From Motiliproteus sp036961355 (lineage in GTDB: Bacteria > Pseudomonadota > Gammaproteobacteria > Pseudomonadales > Balneatricaceae): 64,000 nucleotides of DNA. The position numbers were made by a program, and so were the translations under genes. The notes under the pieces were generated by a model, which worked only from the letters and a program-made list of their open reading frames with translations, did no database searches and was not told where the DNA came from. Each line of letters opens with the position of its first letter. The first letter of the stretch is position 1. The stretch spans positions 124,001-188,000 of the forward strand of contig JBALVL010000002.1 of NCBI GenBank assembly GCA_036961355.1, read 5' to 3'. Of this stretch, positions 19,588-28,725 are shown in pieces.

Positions 19588-19633
19588 GAGAATATCCAGC
19601 GAGATCAGTGTAACTGTATCACTGGGTATTCTC
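19588..19633 (+). other. intercistronic hairpin between dctP and dctQ (second TRAP)
   Basis: GAGAATAtCCAG pairs with CTGGgTATTCTC, and an inner stem GATCAGT/ACTGTATC is possible. It begins 28 bases after the dctP stop and is not followed by a clear T-run. It probably stabilises the receptor transcript relative to the permeases. Confidence 0.55.
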
Positions 19634-19728
19634 CCCCTTCGCATTCCCTAAAAAGCTCTTTCTAATCCACTTGGTTAGGTGTTAATCACTTTGCCATATG
19701 TTTTGTGATTAACAAGGACATAGTAATA

Positions 19729-20301
19729 ATGGGTACGATTAAAGAAATCTTTGATAATCTTGAAAGTTATATTTGTCGAATATTGCTGGTTATATTTGTT
19801 TGCTTGCTATTTGCACAAATTGTTTCTCGTGAATTTTTCGGTTATTCGATAGCCTGGACTGAAGAATTATCGGTTTACATGTTTGTTTGGTTCGTGTTTT
19901 TTGGTGCAAGTTATGCTGCCAAACACTCCGCACATAATCGGGTGACTTTTCAGTATAAATGGTTACCATCAAAACTCTGCGTTGCACTTGAAGCGCTATC
20001 TGATCTGATCTGGATCGGATTCAATGTTTATTTTGTTTATCTTAGCTACGACTTTGTCTTCAATAAAATGAATCTTTTTTGGAAATCCCAGACGCTAGGA
20101 ATTCCGATGAAATATATCTATTTGGTCTTGCCAATAGCCTTCACCCTTATGACGATCCGGATCCTTCAAGTTAATTATTTGAAATTCGTAAAAGGGGTTG
20201 ATGTAAAGGACCCCGAAGCGCAAGAACTTGATGCCTTGATGGAAGCGGATATGAGCGAACAGCTGGACATCGAGTCGCCTAAGCTAGGAGCGAAGTCATG
20301 A
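19729..20301 (+). CDS. TRAP transporter small permease, DctQ type (second system)
   Basis: 190 residues from ATG 19729, ten bases after AAGGA; an upstream GTG at 19705 has no ribosome site. Four hydrophobic segments are visible, with the DctQ core YSIAWTEELSVYMFVWFVFFG followed by AHNRVTFQY. The C-terminus is acidic (EAQELDALMEADMSEQLD). Its end overlaps the start of dctM by four bases (ATGA), so the two are translationally coupled. It forms the inner-membrane complex with DctM. Confidence 0.9.
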   Translation: MGTIKEIFDNLESYICRILLVIFVCLLFAQIVSREFFGYSIAWTEELSVYMFVWFVFFGASYAAKHSAHNRVTFQYKWLPSKLCVALEALSDLIWIGFNVYFVYLSYDFVFNKMNLFWKSQTLGIPMKYIYLVLPIAFTLMTIRILQVNYLKFVKGVDVKDPEAQELDALMEADMSEQLDIESPKLGAKS

Positions 20302-21641
20302 CAGAAACATCGATCATCGTTATTCTTTTTGGGTCTTTTCTGGGATTGCTGATCATAGGGGCACCAATCACAGTTTCTCTTGGTGTAGCGGCGCTGGCCT
20401 CCTTTCTCTACCTAGATGAAAACCCAATCAAGCTTGTTCAGATTGCATTCAATTCGGTTGGGTCCTTTCCGTTGATGGCGCTGCCTGCCTTTATTCTGGC
20501 TGGTGCTCTAATGGAGGCGGCCGGAATATCCAAAAGGTTAGTGGCGCTGGCTGAAAGCTTTGCCGGGCCTGTAACTGGCGGTATTTCTGCGGCAACTGTT
20601 TTGGCATGTATGTTTTTCGGTGCTATTTCTGGATCGGGTCCTGCGACCACTGCAGCGGTGGGTATGTTGATGATCCCGGCGATGGTGCGCCGTGGATATG
20701 ATAAAGGATACGCATCGGCTATCACCGCATCTTCCGGTGGTTTGGGTATCGTTATACCGCCTTCTATCCCGATGGTTATTTTTGGTATTTCAGCCTTGGG
20801 TATGACTGTACCAGCAGAAGCGCTTGAGAAGTTTGGAAGTTTCCAGAGTATCTCTATCCCTAAACTGTTCATCGCAGGGGTCCTGCCCGGTATCGTCATT
20901 TCGGTGAGTTTGCTCATTTTGAATTACGTGCGCTGTAAGCGTGCTGGCTATAAGGGCACCTCTGAGGGCTGGAGCTTGTCAACGATGGGTAGTGCCTTCC
21001 GGTCGGGTTTTTGGTCAATCCTGGCGCCACTCGTGATCCTTGGCGGCATCTATTCGGGTTTCTTTACCCCTACGGAATCTGCCATCGTGGCTATTTTCTA
21101 TACCGTGTTTGTCGGTGTATTCATTCATAAAGAATTGAAATGGAAGGACCTGTCTCGTTCTTTGGAGACGACGACATGGCTGTCTGGTCGTGTGCTGTTG
21201 ATCTTGTTTACCGCGACGGTGTTTGGGCGTCTTTTGGTGGAGAATCAAATTCCAACGATGGTTGCTGAGTCGATGCTTGGCCTCACTCAAAACCTCTATC
21301 TGATCTGGCTGCTGATCATCGGGTTTTTGCTTTTTGTTGGGATGTTCATGGAGACCCTCGCGGCAATCATGATACTGACACCGGTGTTACTCCCTGTGAC
21401 ATATAACCTGGGAATTGATCCGGTACATTTCGGTATTGTCATGGTTTGTAGTCTTTCTATCGGATTCTCTACACCTCCTTTGGGTGAAAACCTGTTCGTC
21501 GCATCGGGCATTTCTGATACCCCGCTGGAAGAGGTTACTGCTAAGGCGATACCTTTCGCTTTGGCATCAACGTTAGCGGTAATTGTGATCGCGTTCGTAC
21601 CGCAGATCTCCCTACTACTGCCAGAGTTGCTTGGGTACTAG
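20298..21641 (+). CDS. TRAP transporter large permease, DctM type (second system)
   Basis: 447 residues, about a dozen hydrophobic segments. Hallmarks are FPLMALPAFILAGALMEAAG, GGLGIVIPPSIPMVIFG, GFFTPTESAIVAIFYTVFVG and SIGFSTPPLGENLFVASG. It is the ion-driven channel subunit. It overlaps dctQ by four bases and is followed after 77 bp by a universal stress protein gene, the same order as in teaABC-teaD of Halomonas, where the stress protein modulates transport. Confidence 0.93.
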   Translation: MTETSIIVILFGSFLGLLIIGAPITVSLGVAALASFLYLDENPIKLVQIAFNSVGSFPLMALPAFILAGALMEAAGISKRLVALAESFAGPVTGGISAATVLACMFFGAISGSGPATTAAVGMLMIPAMVRRGYDKGYASAITASSGGLGIVIPPSIPMVIFGISALGMTVPAEALEKFGSFQSISIPKLFIAGVLPGIVISVSLLILNYVRCKRAGYKGTSEGWSLSTMGSAFRSGFWSILAPLVILGGIYSGFFTPTESAIVAIFYTVFVGVFIHKELKWKDLSRSLETTTWLSGRVLLILFTATVFGRLLVENQIPTMVAESMLGLTQNLYLIWLLIIGFLLFVGMFMETLAAIMILTPVLLPVTYNLGIDPVHFGIVMVCSLSIGFSTPPLGENLFVASGISDTPLEEVTAKAIPFALASTLAVIVIAFVPQISLLLPELLGY

Positions 21642-21718
21642 TGAAAAGACCGGCTGGAGAAATAGCGACAGTTTTTAATCGCCAGCCGGTAAACGATGAG
21701 GTTTAAGAGATAATTATT

Positions 21719-22210
21719 ATGCTAGTCAATATAGATAAGATTCTGTACACCACAGACCTGACAATAGGCTCATCGGAGGCCTTTAAATATGCGGCTTTTC
21801 TGGCCAAAAATACGGGTGCAGATATTCACATCCTGCATGTGTTGGAGAAGCGCTCTAAGGAGGCTAAGCAGACACTAGAAACTTATGTCATCGATGAGGA
21901 CAGCCGTAAGGAGGCGCTGGACGGACGATTTAGCCATGCTCAAGAGAAGCTTAAGCTTCGTCAGAATGAGTTTTGGAGTGCCGTTGATGAGCAGGATCAA
22001 TCCGCTCGCAGGCGGATCAAATCGATCACGATAGTTGAATCACACCCTACGGACGCGATCTTGAAACTAGCTCGTGACCTCAGCGTAGACATGATTGTAA
22101 TGGGAACCCATGAGAAAGGCTTTGTGGAGACTTTACTGGGTAGTGTGGCCAAGAAGGTATTGGCCAAATCGCGGATCCCTGTGTTGGCAGTGCCTTTGCC
22201 TGAAAAGTAA
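21719..22210 (+). CDS. universal stress protein A family, TRAP-associated (TeaD-like)
   Basis: 163 residues. The UspA fold is shown by ILYTTDLTIGSSEAFKYAAF at the start, DMIVMGTHEKGFVETLLGSVAKKVL, and the ending SRIPVLAVPLP. The GxHxxG-9x-G(S/T) ATP-binding pattern is present as MGTHEKGFVETLLGSVA. It is last in the TRAP operon and followed by a strong terminator. By analogy with TeaD it may regulate the neighbouring transporter in an ATP-dependent way. Confidence 0.9.
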   Translation: MLVNIDKILYTTDLTIGSSEAFKYAAFLAKNTGADIHILHVLEKRSKEAKQTLETYVIDEDSRKEALDGRFSHAQEKLKLRQNEFWSAVDEQDQSARRRIKSITIVESHPTDAILKLARDLSVDMIVMGTHEKGFVETLLGSVAKKVLAKSRIPVLAVPLPEK

Positions 22211-22285
22211 TTTGAATGGTAATTGTCAGTTTAGTTTGTTCTACCGAAGGCCTCCTTCCTGAAGGGCGTCATAGGTAGCTCCCTT

Positions 22286-22310
22286 CCCCGCCTATATGGC
22301 GGGGCTTTTT
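22286..22310 (+). terminator. rho-independent terminator after the second TRAP operon
   Basis: CCCCGCC tatat GGCGGGG followed by CTTTTT. It lies between converging genes and ends the rightward TRAP/Usp transcript; its last bases touch the LysR stop codon. Confidence 0.88.
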
Positions 22311-23217
22311 ATCGGTAACCCTGATTATAGAGCTCTGCTAGATAGCTCCAGAACGTATCTGCTACGTCCGAGTGCTCTCTTTTGAAACGGTATAATTTGA
22401 TCTTCAAATCAACCGATGCTAACGGTGCTTCCAGAATAGCCATAGTGCCTTCGTTAAGCTCTTTTTCTACCAAGCACTGGGGTAGCCAAGCCACACCGTA
22501 TCCCTTTTCTACCAAGGCTTTCAGCCCTTCGGCTAACGCATTCTCGCAAACATTATGCAGCTTAAGGTCGTTCTTGGACTGTGGCATGCATTCGCGCATG
22601 ATTAAGCGGCCAAAAAATGATTCTTTAGGGTAGGAGAGTAACCTTATGCTGCCCTGGTCGGCGGTATAGATCGGCTGGCCGTTTGGCTTAACCGCGGTCA
22701 CCGGTACCAAACGGTCGATACCAACCTGAATACTCTCAATGTCATCTCGCTCTAGTTGTTTGAAAATGTCGGGTGATGAAAAACAGAGTAAAAACTCTCC
22801 GGTACCGGCTAGAAATGATTCGAGTGAATCATGCAGGTTTCCGGCATTGACTCTGATTAGGGCATTGCCGACCAGAGGCTCGACGCTTTGCAGCCAGCCA
22901 GGGAAAAAAGAAACTGCCAGTGAATGCTGTGACATCACGACCATCGCCGCCTGATCGCTAACCATTGATTGTAAGTGGGCTTGGGTGGAATAAATCTGGT
23001 TTTTGAGACTCTCTGCCTGCTCGAGGAATTCCAGACCCGCCTCGGTAAAGCTAGTGGGGTACCGGTTACGATCAACGAGACTGACGCCGAGCCAGTTTTC
23101 TAACGAACGTATCCGACGGCTAAACGCAGGCTGGGTAACAAAGCGGGTTTCTGCCGCTTTCGAAAAACTGCCGTTGTTGGCCAGTGCAAGATAATCTTCT
23201 AACCATTTTAACTCCAT
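22309..23217 (-). CDS. cuyR: LysR-family regulator, probable cuyA activator
   Basis: 302 residues from ATG 23217 with GGAGG close upstream (a GTG at 23220 is less well placed). The N-terminal helix-turn-helix is WLEDYLALANNGSFSKAAET followed by RFVTQPAFSRRIRSLENWLG. The rest is a periplasmic-binding-like effector domain. It diverges from cuyA copy 2 with a 36-bp operator-like box between them, and the same box precedes cuyA copy 1. In described cuy clusters the regulator is CuyR of this family; the name is given by position and family. The effector is probably a cysteate-pathway compound. Confidence 0.82.
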   Translation of the reverse strand: MELKWLEDYLALANNGSFSKAAETRFVTQPAFSRRIRSLENWLGVSLVDRNRYPTSFTEAGLEFLEQAESLKNQIYSTQAHLQSMVSDQAAMVVMSQHSLAVSFFPGWLQSVEPLVGNALIRVNAGNLHDSLESFLAGTGEFLLCFSSPDIFKQLERDDIESIQVGIDRLVPVTAVKPNGQPIYTADQGSIRLLSYPKESFFGRLIMRECMPQSKNDLKLHNVCENALAEGLKALVEKGYGVAWLPQCLVEKELNEGTMAILEAPLASVDLKIKLYRFKREHSDVADTFWSYLAELYNQGYR

Positions 23218-23249
23218 CACTCCTCCTTTTTCAGGACATTAGCATGCCT

Positions 23250-23285
23250 ATGCCGAAAAGTAACCGGTGCAGGAAAAAACGGCAT
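23250..23285. promoter_or_regulatory. predicted LysR-type operator upstream of cuyA copy 2
   Basis: ATGCCG and CGGCAT are inverted ends of a 36-bp box with internal AAAAGTAACCGGT and AAAAAAC, the counterpart of 13925-13960. It starts 33 bp from the LysR start codon and 70 bp before cuyA, fitting divergent autoregulation. Confidence 0.75.
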
Positions 23286-23354
23286 TGGTCAGCAATAAAG
23301 CTCATCTGTAGGCTGTAATCATCATTAAAGCAGCCTCGTTTTGGAGATCTATAG

Positions 23355-24365
23355 ATGCATCTTTCCCGTTTCCCACGCTTACACTTCGCTCACCTCGCAA
23401 CAGCCCTGGAGCCAATGGAGAGCCTTAGCAGACATCTGGGAGGTCCTAAACTTTGGATCAAACGTGATGATTGCACCGGCCTAGCTGGTGGCGGTAACAA
23501 GACCCGGAAATTGGAATTTCTGATGGGTGATGCCATCGCGCAAGGCGCCGATACTATCATTACCCAGGGCGCGACTCAGTCTAACCATGCCCGTCAAACA
23601 GCGGCAATCGCGACTAAAATGGGGATGGAGTGCCACATCCTGCTGGAAGACCGCACCGGTAGTAAAGACGACGATTACAACTACAACGGTAACGTGCTAC
23701 TGGATCAGCTGTTCGGTGCATCGCTGAGTAAATACCCCGCAGATACCGACATGAACCAAGCGATGGAAGCGGTGGCTGAGAAGCTGCGCGCAGCGGGCAA
23801 AAAGCCTTACATCATTCCCGGTGGCGGCTCCAACCCAATAGGTGCGCTGGGTTATGTCAATGCGGCCCTTGAGCTGCTGACCCAAGCTAACGACATGGGG
23901 CTTAAGATCGACCGTTTGGTCCACGCCACAGGCAGTGCTGGTACTCAGGCGGGTCTGGTTACCGGACTCGTGGCATCCAACAGCCTGATCCCTGTGCTGG
24001 GGATTGGTGTACGTGCACCTCGTGAAGCGCAAGAGGGCAATGTGTTCCGGCTGGCTGAAAAGACCGCTGAGCACCTGGGAATTCCTGGCGTGGTTAAGCG
24101 CGAAGATGTGGTGGCTAACTGTGACTATGTCGGCGAAGGCTACGGAGTCCCCACCGAGAGTGGCATCGAGGCGATCGAGCTGTTTGCCCGCCACGAGTCG
24201 ATCCTGCTGGATCCGGTGTATTCCGCCAAAGGCGCGGCAGGTTTTATCGATCTGATCCGCAAGGGACACTTCAGCAAGGATGAGAATATTGTCTTCTTGC
24301 ATACCGGTGGCAGTCAGGCTTTGTTCGGTTACCGCAAGGCTTTCGACATTCCTGATTACTGCTAA
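23355..24365 (+). CDS. cuyA: L-cysteate sulfo-lyase, copy 2
   Basis: 336 residues, collinear with copy 1 at 14044-15054 and differing at about 17 positions clustered around residues 125-160 and at the extreme C-terminus (DIPDYC against GLADYS). PLP lysine Lys49 and the TQGATQSNHARQ and GSAGTQAG motifs are intact. It is divergent from the LysR regulator and followed by ridA and cuyZ, which is the more canonical cuy layout. Both copies carry the same operator-like box, so they are probably co-regulated and differ in dosage or operon context. Confidence 0.9.
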   Translation: MHLSRFPRLHFAHLATALEPMESLSRHLGGPKLWIKRDDCTGLAGGGNKTRKLEFLMGDAIAQGADTIITQGATQSNHARQTAAIATKMGMECHILLEDRTGSKDDDYNYNGNVLLDQLFGASLSKYPADTDMNQAMEAVAEKLRAAGKKPYIIPGGGSNPIGALGYVNAALELLTQANDMGLKIDRLVHATGSAGTQAGLVTGLVASNSLIPVLGIGVRAPREAQEGNVFRLAEKTAEHLGIPGVVKREDVVANCDYVGEGYGVPTESGIEAIELFARHESILLDPVYSAKGAAGFIDLIRKGHFSKDENIVFLHTGGSQALFGYRKAFDIPDYC

Positions 24366-24418
24366 TTACCGATAGCAGCCTTTTTACCTTCCCTTCGTTT
24401 CACCCAATCTTCCGTTAC

Positions 24419-24449
24419 CGGCAGCGACACTTTCTAAGTGTCGCTGCCG
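24419..24449 (+). terminator. strong hairpin after cuyA copy 2
   Basis: CGGCAGCGACACTT tct AAGTGTCGCTGCCG is a perfect 14-bp stem with a three-base loop. A T-run (TCTTTTGTT) appears only about 12 bases later, so termination may be partial, allowing some read-through into ridA. Confidence 0.65.
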
Positions 24450-24580
24450 TCGGGAGATCCTCTTTTGTTATTTGGCGGTTGCAGTAGTTAATGGTGCGGC
24501 CGTTTTTTCTAACGATTAACAAGGTGCCTGCTGACGCGTTTGTTGCGAGCGCTTTATCTGAGCATTTGGAGCCTTAGACA

Positions 24581-24925
24581 ATGATTAACCGATACAACAA
24601 GAACGAACGCATGAGCCAAGTGGTCGAGCACAATGGCACTGTGATTCTTGCCGGCCAACTGGCCACCGATATTGCTGCTGATACAGCAGGTCAAACGCAA
24701 GAGATTCTTTCCCGGGTGGATGATCTCCTTGCCCAAGTAGGTACCGACAAGTCGCGATTACTGAGCGCCACCATCTGGGTCAGCGATATGACAGATTTTG
24801 CCGCCATGAACGATGTCTGGGTTGGCTGGATTGATGCTGAAAACCCACCGGTTCGGGCCTGTGTGCGTGCGGATCTGATCACTGCGGACTACAAGGTTGA
24901 GATTCAGGTCACAGCGGTTAAATAA
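24581..24925 (+). CDS. ridA: RidA/YjgF/UK114-family enamine/imine deaminase
   Basis: 114 residues. Family motifs: GTVILAGQLATDIAADTAGQTQ with the TxxQxxxI helix, and PPVRACVRADLI whose Arg92 corresponds to the substrate-binding arginine of RidA, followed by YKVEIQVTAV. RidA hydrolyses 2-aminoacrylate released by PLP lyases. CuyA acts by beta-elimination and should release 2-aminoacrylate before pyruvate and ammonium, so its place directly after cuyA suggests a dedicated detoxifying partner. GGAGC precedes the ATG. Confidence 0.88.
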   Translation: MINRYNKNERMSQVVEHNGTVILAGQLATDIAADTAGQTQEILSRVDDLLAQVGTDKSRLLSATIWVSDMTDFAAMNDVWVGWIDAENPPVRACVRADLITADYKVEIQVTAVK

Positions 24926-25110
24926 CTCCTTTAACCCATTACATCTCATCGTTTGATCTTAGCAGCCGGTTGCAAGACGTACGCATTATCAAGCGACCAA
25001 CCCGCTTGAGAAGAAAAGAGATGGTGCGAAGTCAGTATGAAAAAAACAGCTGGCAAGGGTTGTCCTGATGCAATCAGATTTTCCGCCTAAAGCCATATAG
25101 GAACCCAAAG

Positions 25111-26136
25111 ATGAATCTTATCCGGTTAGATAAGAACCAAGGACTGAAGTGGAAGCAATCACTACAGGATTCATTACCCGGTTTCATGTTGTGCCTGGTG
25201 GTCGGGATGGCGGCCAGCTTCGTCTCTGAGCACTACGGTGGTCCGGTCATTCTTTACGCCTTGTTAATGGGAATGGCGTTTAACTATCTATCGGCTGAAG
25301 GTCGTTGCGTTGCCGGGATTCAGTTTTCTGCTAAGGCCGTGTTGCGCTTTGGTATTGCCCTGCTAGGAGCGCGTATCACTGTTGAGCAGTTAATGAGTTT
25401 GGGTGTCACTCCGATAGTTATCGTGCTACTTGCGGTTCCTGCCACCATCCTGTTCGGTTTTGTGCTGGGGCACTGGCTTAAACTGGGCCGTTGTCAGAGT
25501 ATTTTGACCGGTTCTTCAGTCGGTATTTGTGGCGCTTCCGCGGCTCTGGCGGTTGCGGCTGTATTGCCGCAGGACAAAGATGCAGAAAAGAACCTGATCT
25601 TCACGGTGATCTGTGTAACGGCGTTGAGCACTGTCGCCATGATCGCTTATCCGCTAATAGTGACGGCTTTCAATCTGGATGAGGCTGCTAGTGGAGTGTT
25701 TTTGGGGGCGACGATCCATGATGTCGCCCAAGTCGTCGGCGCCGGCTACATGATGTCCGATGAGATTGGCGATATCGCGACGTTTACCAAGTTGCTAAGG
25801 GTATCGATGCTGGTACCGGCGGTGCTTATCATCTCGCTGATCGCATCTCGCTGGGGTGAGACCGACGTGGGTAGCAAACCCAAAGGTTTTCCTCTCCCTG
25901 GTTTTCTGGTGGTTTTTATTGTGATTGTTTCCCTCAATAGCGGCGGTTTTCTGATACCTGAAGTCTCCAGCTTCATGGTGGAGATGTCACGCTGGTGCCT
26001 GGTTGTCGCCATGGTGGGGCTGGGTATGAAGTCCTCCTTCAAGGAGTTAGCAGCCATGGGCTGGCGTCCGATAGCGTTGATGGTGGCAGAGACGGTGTTC
26101 CTGGCTGTTCTGGTGCTGATCTGTCTGCAGGTTTGA
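25111..26136 (+). CDS. cuyZ: CuyZ-type sulfite exporter, YeiH/UPF0324 family (copy 1)
   Basis: 341 residues, about ten membrane segments. YeiH-family motifs are GGPVILYALLMGMAFNYLS, FGIALLGARITVEQL, GSSVGICGASAALAVAAVLP and GATIHDVAQVVGAGYMMSD. Members next to sulfonate desulfonation genes are proposed to export sulfite from the cytoplasm. It stands downstream of cuyA2-ridA and upstream of a damaged chemoreceptor. A near-identical second copy is at 60946-61971, and a fragment of the 3' end is at about 28401-28585. Confidence 0.88.
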   Translation: MNLIRLDKNQGLKWKQSLQDSLPGFMLCLVVGMAASFVSEHYGGPVILYALLMGMAFNYLSAEGRCVAGIQFSAKAVLRFGIALLGARITVEQLMSLGVTPIVIVLLAVPATILFGFVLGHWLKLGRCQSILTGSSVGICGASAALAVAAVLPQDKDAEKNLIFTVICVTALSTVAMIAYPLIVTAFNLDEAASGVFLGATIHDVAQVVGAGYMMSDEIGDIATFTKLLRVSMLVPAVLIISLIASRWGETDVGSKPKGFPLPGFLVVFIVIVSLNSGGFLIPEVSSFMVEMSRWCLVVAMVGLGMKSSFKELAAMGWRPIALMVAETVFLAVLVLICLQV

Positions 26137-26338
26137 GGCGACGGCCGTTTCGTTCTGCGGGTGCTTGTGTGAACTGATCCGTCCCGGTGGTTCTGGACGC
26201 CGAGGTCAGTGAGTAAATAGCAGGTAGCGAAAATATACCGACCATCTACTAGATAGCTCATCCCGATACCGAGCAAAGCAAAGCGATCAGCCAACCCCAC
26301 AAGCGATTTCGTTAAATAAAAACAACAGGATCAGCAGT

Positions 26339-28212
26339 ATGAATCTCAATCTGAATTTTCGTCGAAAAATTGGACTGGCGATCATCCTGGCCGCCTCCGG
26401 CACTCTGATTCTTGCCATCACCGCGATAATGGCGCTCAATTCGGTGTTAAGTACCTCCAACCAGGTCAGCGAGTTGAGTGATATTTCCGGTGCGCTGATT
26501 GAACTGGAGATCAAGCTGTTTAAACTCAACGCAGTGACCTGACCAACTCGGCTGTCGATTAGTATCAAACTCAAATCGGCCTAATCGATAGCGAGTCGTT
26601 GCAGGCCTTGCGTAATGCCGCATCACGTCAACAAAACACCGATATTGACGTCAAGATTAATCCGGTACTGCAAACCACCAGCGACTACCTCGCCAGCCTC
26701 GAGCAATGGCTGGCCAACAGCATTAAGCTTGGTTTCGACTCACAATCAGGCCAACAGGGACAACTGAACAAGTCTGCCAACCAGCTAAGCGAAGAAACCA
26801 ACACTTTTTCAGCCCTGAAAAACTTGATGCAGCAGGTGCGCCAACATGAAAAAGACTTCTTTATCGAAGCGTCTCCGCAAGCGGCCGAACAAACACGGGC
26901 TAGTCTGGCCAAGGTGAAACAAAAGCTACTCGATTTTAATTTCGACAAATTTGTACCGACCTGTGATCAATACCTAATCGACTTTAATGCCGTTGTCACC
27001 ACCTATGCCGCAATCGCGCGCCAAACTACCGAGCTAAAACAACACCTGGAAAAAATTCTCATCGATAGCACCAGCGCCGAGCATTATCTTGAAAATGAAC
27101 TGATCGCCACCGGCACAACTCAGGCTAACGATGCAGCGTCGTTTTCCAAACAGCTGATCACGGGTGTTGGCGTGGCCGTGTTGGTCTTGGTTACCGGACT
27201 ACTGGGTGTGACCGGACTGGGCGCCACCCGCGGCTTAATCCGCACCGTGGAAGCACTAAAATTGATCGCTGGCGGCGACTTGACCGTCAAGGTTGAAAAG
27301 AACAGCGACGATGAATTTGGTCAGCTCGCCGACGCCGTCAACCAGATGACCACCGACCTGCACGATGTGGTCGGCCATGTCACCCGCACCAGCAACGAAC
27401 TCGGCGGCATGTCAGAGTCCCTGTCCTACGCGGTAACAACCATCGCCGAAGGTAACCGTTTCACCTCGGAGCAAACCACCTCAATGGCGGCCGCCACCGA
27501 GCAGATGAACGCCACCGTCGGCGAAATTTCCCAGACCACGTCTGAAGTTCACGAAGCGTCCAAACAAGCGCATCAGGCCGCCAACGAAGGTGGACAGGTG
27601 ATCTCGCGGGCATTACATGCTCTTAATGAAGTGTCCGAAGTGGTTAATCAAAATGTCGAGCAGATGCAGGAACTGGGTCGCCGCTCAGAAAAGATTGATG
27701 TCGTTATCGACGTGATCAAGAGCGTAGCCGATCAAACCAACCTACTCGCCCTTAACGCCACTATCGAAGCCGCCCGCGCCGGAGAAGCCGGTCGGGGATT
27801 TGCCGTTGTCGCCGATGAAGTCAGAAGTTTGGCAGAAAAAACCGTCGGTGCCTCCAACGAGATCACCGCGATCGTTAATGAGATGCAGCAAGGTACTCAG
27901 CAGGCGATTGCATCGATAGAGAGCAGCCGCGAGCATGTTGAGCGAGGGAGTAAATTCGGCGCGGAGGCGGCAAATGCCGTTAACGTTATCGAAGGACAGG
28001 TGGAAAGCACCTCCGATCGAACCCAGCAAATTGCGGTCGCAATCGAAGAGTTGGCCAGCACCGTCAAAGAGATCGCTCAGAATATGGAACAGGTCTCCGG
28101 CGCGGTTAATCGTAGCTCGAGTGAATCGGGTGCCATCGTCGAAACGACCCAACAGGTAGCGCAACACGCGGTCAATCTAAAGCAGGTCACCGCCCGCTTC
28201 CGAATCGGTTAA
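26339..28212 (+). pseudogene. methyl-accepting chemotaxis protein, frameshifted near 26545-26560
   Basis: The ATG at 26339 opens a frame with a first membrane segment (IGLAIILAASGTLILAITAI) that stops at TGA 26540. A second frame, open from 26563 to the stop at 28212, carries a helical periplasmic sensor, a second membrane segment (LITGVGVAVLVLVTGLLGVT), a HAMP linker and a complete signalling domain with SVADQTNLLALNATIEAARA. The two frames join as one chemoreceptor only with a frame change. A TTG at 26599 could start the second part, but it would lack the first membrane helix. A sequencing error or programmed event is not excluded. Confidence 0.82.
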
Positions 28213-28400
28213 CCAGCAACCATCACGCCGGGGCATGGTTCTTGCCGACCAGCACATGATGAATGCCTGCGAAGGCCTCCAGCGACATTAATTAACAAAT
28301 TTACAACCGATAAAAATTGCTCATCGTAAAGATTCCCGGTGTTTGGCGGTGGTGATTTTCAGCGCAGATGAACGCTGGCACCGTACTAGGAAATGGGATG

Positions 28401-28585
28401 GAATCCATGCCTCGCTGGTATCTGGTTGTCGTCATGGTAGGGCGGGGTATGACGTCCTCATTCAAAGAATTGGCAGCAATGGAGTGGCGTCGAATGACGC
28501 TGATGGTGGCAGAGACGGTGCTGATCTGTTTGTGACTTTAAGGCGACGGCCGTTTTGTTCTGCTGGTACTCGTGTGAACTGATCG
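28401..28585 (+). pseudogene. cuyZ: 3' fragment of a cuyZ gene plus downstream flank
   Basis: 28407-28535 encodes PRWYLVVVMVGRGMTSSFKE then LAAMEWRRMTLMVAETVLIC, matching the last 45 residues of CuyZ copy 1 with an internal deletion of about five residues. The following bases, GGCGACGGCCGTTT and GTGTGAACTGATC, also match the flank of cuyZ copy 1 at 26137-26182. It is therefore a decayed duplicate of that gene end, lying just after the adjacent chemoreceptor gene. Confidence 0.8.
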
Positions 28586-28599
28586 GTCCCAATAATGCG

Positions 28600-28725
28600 G
28601 ACAGGTAATCCTCCCGTTTTAGCTGATGCAAAAGAAGAGGTTAAGCCACCATCTTTGTGCGATCGCTCATTATTGTAAGACCAAAACCACTGCGTTGCAT
28701 AATCCTGAACCTCCCCAACGTTTCG
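28600..28725 (-). mobile_element. IS3-family transposase (OrfB) C-terminal remnant
   Basis: The minus strand reads GEVQDYATQWFWSYNNERSH, a typical C-terminal segment of IS3-group OrfB integrases. The catalytic core is missing and no terminal inverted repeats are apparent, so it is a dead fragment. It abuts the cuyZ fragment and may mark the duplication junction. Confidence 0.65.
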
